Shown here piece by piece: positions 63,640-64,000 of a DNA stretch of 64,000 nucleotides (the stretch's first letter is position 1; each line of letters starts with the position of its first letter). A program made the position numbers and the translations under genes. The stretch spans positions 2,564,501 through 2,628,500 of the forward strand of contig NZ_CP077091.1 in the NCBI RefSeq assembly GCF_014268595.2, in the 5' to 3' direction. The DNA is from Pseudomonas hamedanensis (lineage in GTDB: Bacteria > Pseudomonadota > Gammaproteobacteria > Pseudomonadales > Pseudomonadaceae). The notes beneath the pieces are model-generated. The model searched no databases. It had not been told where the DNA came from and saw only the letters and a program-made list of their open reading frames with translations.

Positions 63640-64000
63640 GTGGCGCGTAACAAGGACATCCCCAGGGTGCAAAACCCACCGGCGGGCGACGGGCATCACG
63701 TTACCTGGCGGTATATGACGGCCGCCGAACTGGCCGAGCGCGAAGCCGGGCAAAACGCCTACGATGCGATGTTGGCGCGGCAGGAGGCTTTCGAGCGTAG
63801 CCGTGAAGTGGCTGCGAAAAAACCTGAAGCCGTGCGTGCCGGCTGTGTATTCGCCAAATCCTGCAAATTGCCGGATGCGATCATCGATTACAGCAACCCT
63901 TCGGGCATGGTGCCGACCGATAGCCTGAAGGATTACGGCGACCTGATCCTGCTGGGCGCTCGCGAAGCCGACGAAAGCGGCGGCATTCCTCTCAAGAAAA
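63640..64000 (+). CDS. S-type pyocin-like bacteriocin, 5' part
   Basis: The first 120 codons of a gene that runs off the right edge, starting with GTG after GAAGGGA. The protein starts MARNKDIPRVQNPPAGDGHH and continues with HVTWRYMTAAELAEREAGQN, LARQEAFERSREVA, GCVFAKSCKLPDAIIDYSNP and LKDYGDLILLGARE. As I recall, this is the N-terminal part of S-type pyocin domain proteins of fluorescent Pseudomonas, which carry a C-terminal nuclease or other toxin domain. The killing domain and any immunity gene lie outside the window. It was missed by stop-to-stop ORF calling because no stop is present. Confidence 0.75.
   Translation, partial: MARNKDIPRVQNPPAGDGHHVTWRYMTAAELAEREAGQNAYDAMLARQEAFERSREVAAKKPEAVRAGCVFAKSCKLPDAIIDYSNPSGMVPTDSLKDYGDLILLGAREADESGGIPLKK

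Overview
The window is GC-rich chromosomal DNA of a Pseudomonas, most likely of the P. fluorescens group. This rests on several things seen here: an emhABC/ttgABC-type RND pump with its TetR repressor, a XenB-type ene-reductase, a PcaR/IclR-controlled beta-ketoadipate cluster, olsBA, and many copies of the paired REP sequences typical of fluorescent pseudomonads. No tRNA, rRNA, CRISPR array, transposase or prophage was found.

Layout. 1-7.9 kb: the 3' end of bglX, then cardiolipin synthase, YceI, a serine hydrolase with a small partner, an acyl-CoA-dehydrogenase-like protein, olsBA (ornithine lipid synthesis) and acpH. 7.9-10.7 kb: an arsR-MFS-xenB cassette behind a repeat-rich operator. 10.8-17.6 kb: emhR divergent from emhABC (multidrug efflux). 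17.9-20.3 kb: an OprD-family porin and a Tam-like methyltransferase. 20.4-31.6 kb: protocatechuate / beta-ketoadipate catabolism, all on the minus strand: pcaR, pcaK, then pcaIJF-HG-T-B-D-C. Paired half-sites matching the PcaR consensus lie upstream of pcaI, pcaK and pcaR.

31.8-36.3 kb: a structured leader with a small charged protein, the phosphate permease Pit, a 1-kb repeat zone containing a ~220-bp inverted repeat, and then three small genes. One of these is a 37-residue CcoM-like cytochrome cbb3 subunit with an upstream ANR/FNR-type site. 36.3-47.6 kb: rapA, a spinster-like MFS transporter, a YkgJ-type Cys-cluster protein, an MHYT-GGDEF-EAL c-di-GMP protein whose end overlaps a convergent beta-hydroxyacid dehydrogenase, a large standalone protein with tubulin/FtsZ GTP-binding signatures, and a DUF2288 protein. 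47.9-52.9 kb: the branched-chain amino acid ABC transporter braCDEFG.

53.0-56.3 kb: an orphan acyl carrier protein with atypical codon use beside an AT-rich gap, then a four-gene bufferin operon: DUF2282 precursor, DUF692 MNIO enzyme, DUF2063 partner and DoxX protein. 56.4-63.1 kb: a divergent lysR/SDR pair, a lipoprotein, a COG2509 flavoprotein, a PLP-dependent cysteine-synthase-like enzyme and nhaA. The right edge holds a small unknown gene and the truncated start of an S-type pyocin-like bacteriocin gene.

The most interesting items are the standalone tubulin-like GTPase, the bufferin (copper-binding RiPP) operon, the ANR-preceded ccoM, the foreign-looking ACP, the structured leader near 31.8 kb and the bacteriocin at the right edge. 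Family assignments come from reading motifs and from memory of the families; no search was run.
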